Positions 4,606 through 5,328 of a stretch of DNA of 5,328 nt are shown here, piece by piece. The position numbers and the translations under genes were made by a program. The stretch is from the NCBI GenBank assembly GCA_036501345.1, contig DASYAN010000370.1:1-5328 (forward strand), given 5' to 3'. The DNA is from DASYAN01 sp036501345. Lineage in GTDB: Bacteria > Chloroflexota > Ktedonobacteria > Ktedonobacterales > Ktedonobacteraceae. Under the pieces are notes generated by a model. That model had not been told where the DNA came from. It made no database searches and saw only the letters and a list, made by a program, of their open reading frames with translations. Position 1 is the first letter of the stretch. Each line of letters opens with the position of its first letter.

Positions 4606-5328
4606 TCATGTGTTTTTACACTGTAAACTGAATTTCAGAGTACCATCTTGCTTCTCTAATAAACCTTTCAGTGGATCAGTTATGTCACTACTTAAGGTCA
4701 ATTGCGTATTACCTGCATCAGAACCCTTGACTAATTGGCAGGATGGTCCTGATGGATGTTTGTGTAAAGCTAGCTGAGAGCTATTGCTACTATGCGAAAC
4801 AGCAGTTAGAGTTGGTATCGTATGTGGTTGAACTGGTCCTGAACAAGCCATCTGGATGTGCTGGCTGCTCTGGCTCACACAACTTAAAGGTACATGTGAT
4901 AATAATGGCCCTGCCAGATTTGATGGAATTGGTGCTGAACAAACCGCCTGACCGTTCTGGAACATGCAACTTACGAGTGCATTTGGACTGGATGCTCCAG
5001 TACAAACAAATTGGTTATTCTGGGGCCCGCAACTTACAGCTCCATTTGGTGGTATTGCCATACCTACTACAGATGTTAAGAGCTGAATCAAAGCTGATCC
5101 GCTGCAACTTATCGCCTTGTTCTGTATCCCGCAATTGACAGGTCCGGCTGGCGTTGGCAATGTTATACCAGCCGGATCTGTACAAGATAGTTGAGTGTTC
5201 TGGAGCGTGCAAGTTAAAGGTCCGCCTGGTGTTGGTATTGTCACAGTCGATGGACCTGTCGCCATACAAACTAACTGGCCAGCTTGATACCCACAATTGA
5301 CACTTATGACTTGGCTGGGATTGGGGTT
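4606..5328 (-). CDS. cysteine-rich tandem-repeat protein, probably extracellular (N-terminus outside window)
   Basis: The frame is open from the window edge (5328) to TGA at 4606-4608, 240 codons. The ATG at 5263-5265 is internal to a repeat unit, so the true start lies further upstream. Five units carry the same spacing C-x8-C, mostly C-x2-QN-x4-C: CGYQAGQLVC, CTLQNTQLSC, CGIQNKAISC, CGPQNNQFVC and CMFQNGQAVC. Counted from the edge, the Cys pairs are 12/21, 40/49, 66/75, 100/109 and 121/130. A sixth unit (150/162) has a longer C-x11-C. Linkers are rich in Pro, Gly, Thr and Ser (TIPTPGGP, TLPTPAGP). A C-terminal part with C197 and C237 ends the protein. Regular paired cysteines suggest disulfide-closed beta-hairpins and an exported surface or spore-coat-like protein, but no signal peptide can be seen here. 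The family is unknown to me. Confidence 0.82.
   Translation of the reverse strand, partial: NPNPSQVISVNCGYQAGQLVCMATGPSTVTIPTPGGPLTCTLQNTQLSCTDPAGITLPTPAGPVNCGIQNKAISCSGSALIQLLTSVVGMAIPPNGAVSCGPQNNQFVCTGASSPNALVSCMFQNGQAVCSAPIPSNLAGPLLSHVPLSCVSQSSQHIQMACSGPVQPHTIPTLTAVSHSSNSSQLALHKHPSGPSCQLVKGSDAGNTQLTLSSDITDPLKGLLEKQDGTLKFSLQCKNT

Noticed and set aside
4743..5138. 131-codon open frame on plus opposite the cysteine-repeat gene
   Set aside because: Its internal repeats only mirror the DNA repeats of the minus gene. It has no recognisable domain, and the minus frame shows regular C-x8-C units and is open to the window edge.

Overview
The window looks like accessory, transposon-scarred bacterial chromosome. 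A Ktedonobacteria-type Chloroflexota host would fit: many small uncharacterised helical proteins, TnpB elements without TnpA, and histidine-kinase debris. That placement is inference from overall character; no marker gene is intact here.

Layout. (1) 1-360, plus strand: the 3' end of a sensor histidine kinase, cut by the window edge. (2) 387-1205, minus strand: two broken gene remnants, the tail of another histidine kinase and the C-terminal third of a dxr (DXP reductoisomerase) gene. (3) 1206-2136: about 930 bases without a convincing gene. It holds a 92-bp miniature transposon with a 5-bp target duplication, a 10-bp repeat pair, an AT-rich stretch with a degenerate ~80-bp tandem duplication, and a strong-looking sigma-70-type promoter. 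(4) 2137-3270, plus: a full-length TnpB (IS200/IS605, IS1341-like, no TnpA) whose first RuvC aspartate is replaced by asparagine, so it is predicted not to cut DNA. (5) 3271-4048: a 32-bp near-perfect palindrome, a small hypothetical gene on plus, and a small XRE/Cro-type regulator on minus. The two genes overlap tail to tail within a duplicated 25-bp sequence. (6) 3912-4048: a divergent control region with overlapping -35 boxes and an AT-rich inverted repeat. (7) 4049-4450, plus: a 133-residue protein built from two copies of one helical module at an exact 60-residue offset. (8) 4503-4594: a second copy of the 92-bp miniature transposon, again with a 5-bp target duplication. (9) 4606-5328, minus: a cysteine-rich tandem-repeat protein, open at the window edge.

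How the parts may work together. The regulator at 3687-3911 and the two-module protein at 4049-4450 are divergent and share a compact promoter region, so they are a plausible regulator/target pair. The two miniature elements have the same length and ends, so one transposase supplied from elsewhere probably moved both. The TnpB gene has kept its frame and all motifs except one catalytic residue. It is either a recently inactivated nuclease or an RNA-guided DNA-binding protein. The best candidates for something undescribed are the miniature-element family, the Asn-substituted TnpB and the C-x8-C repeat protein.
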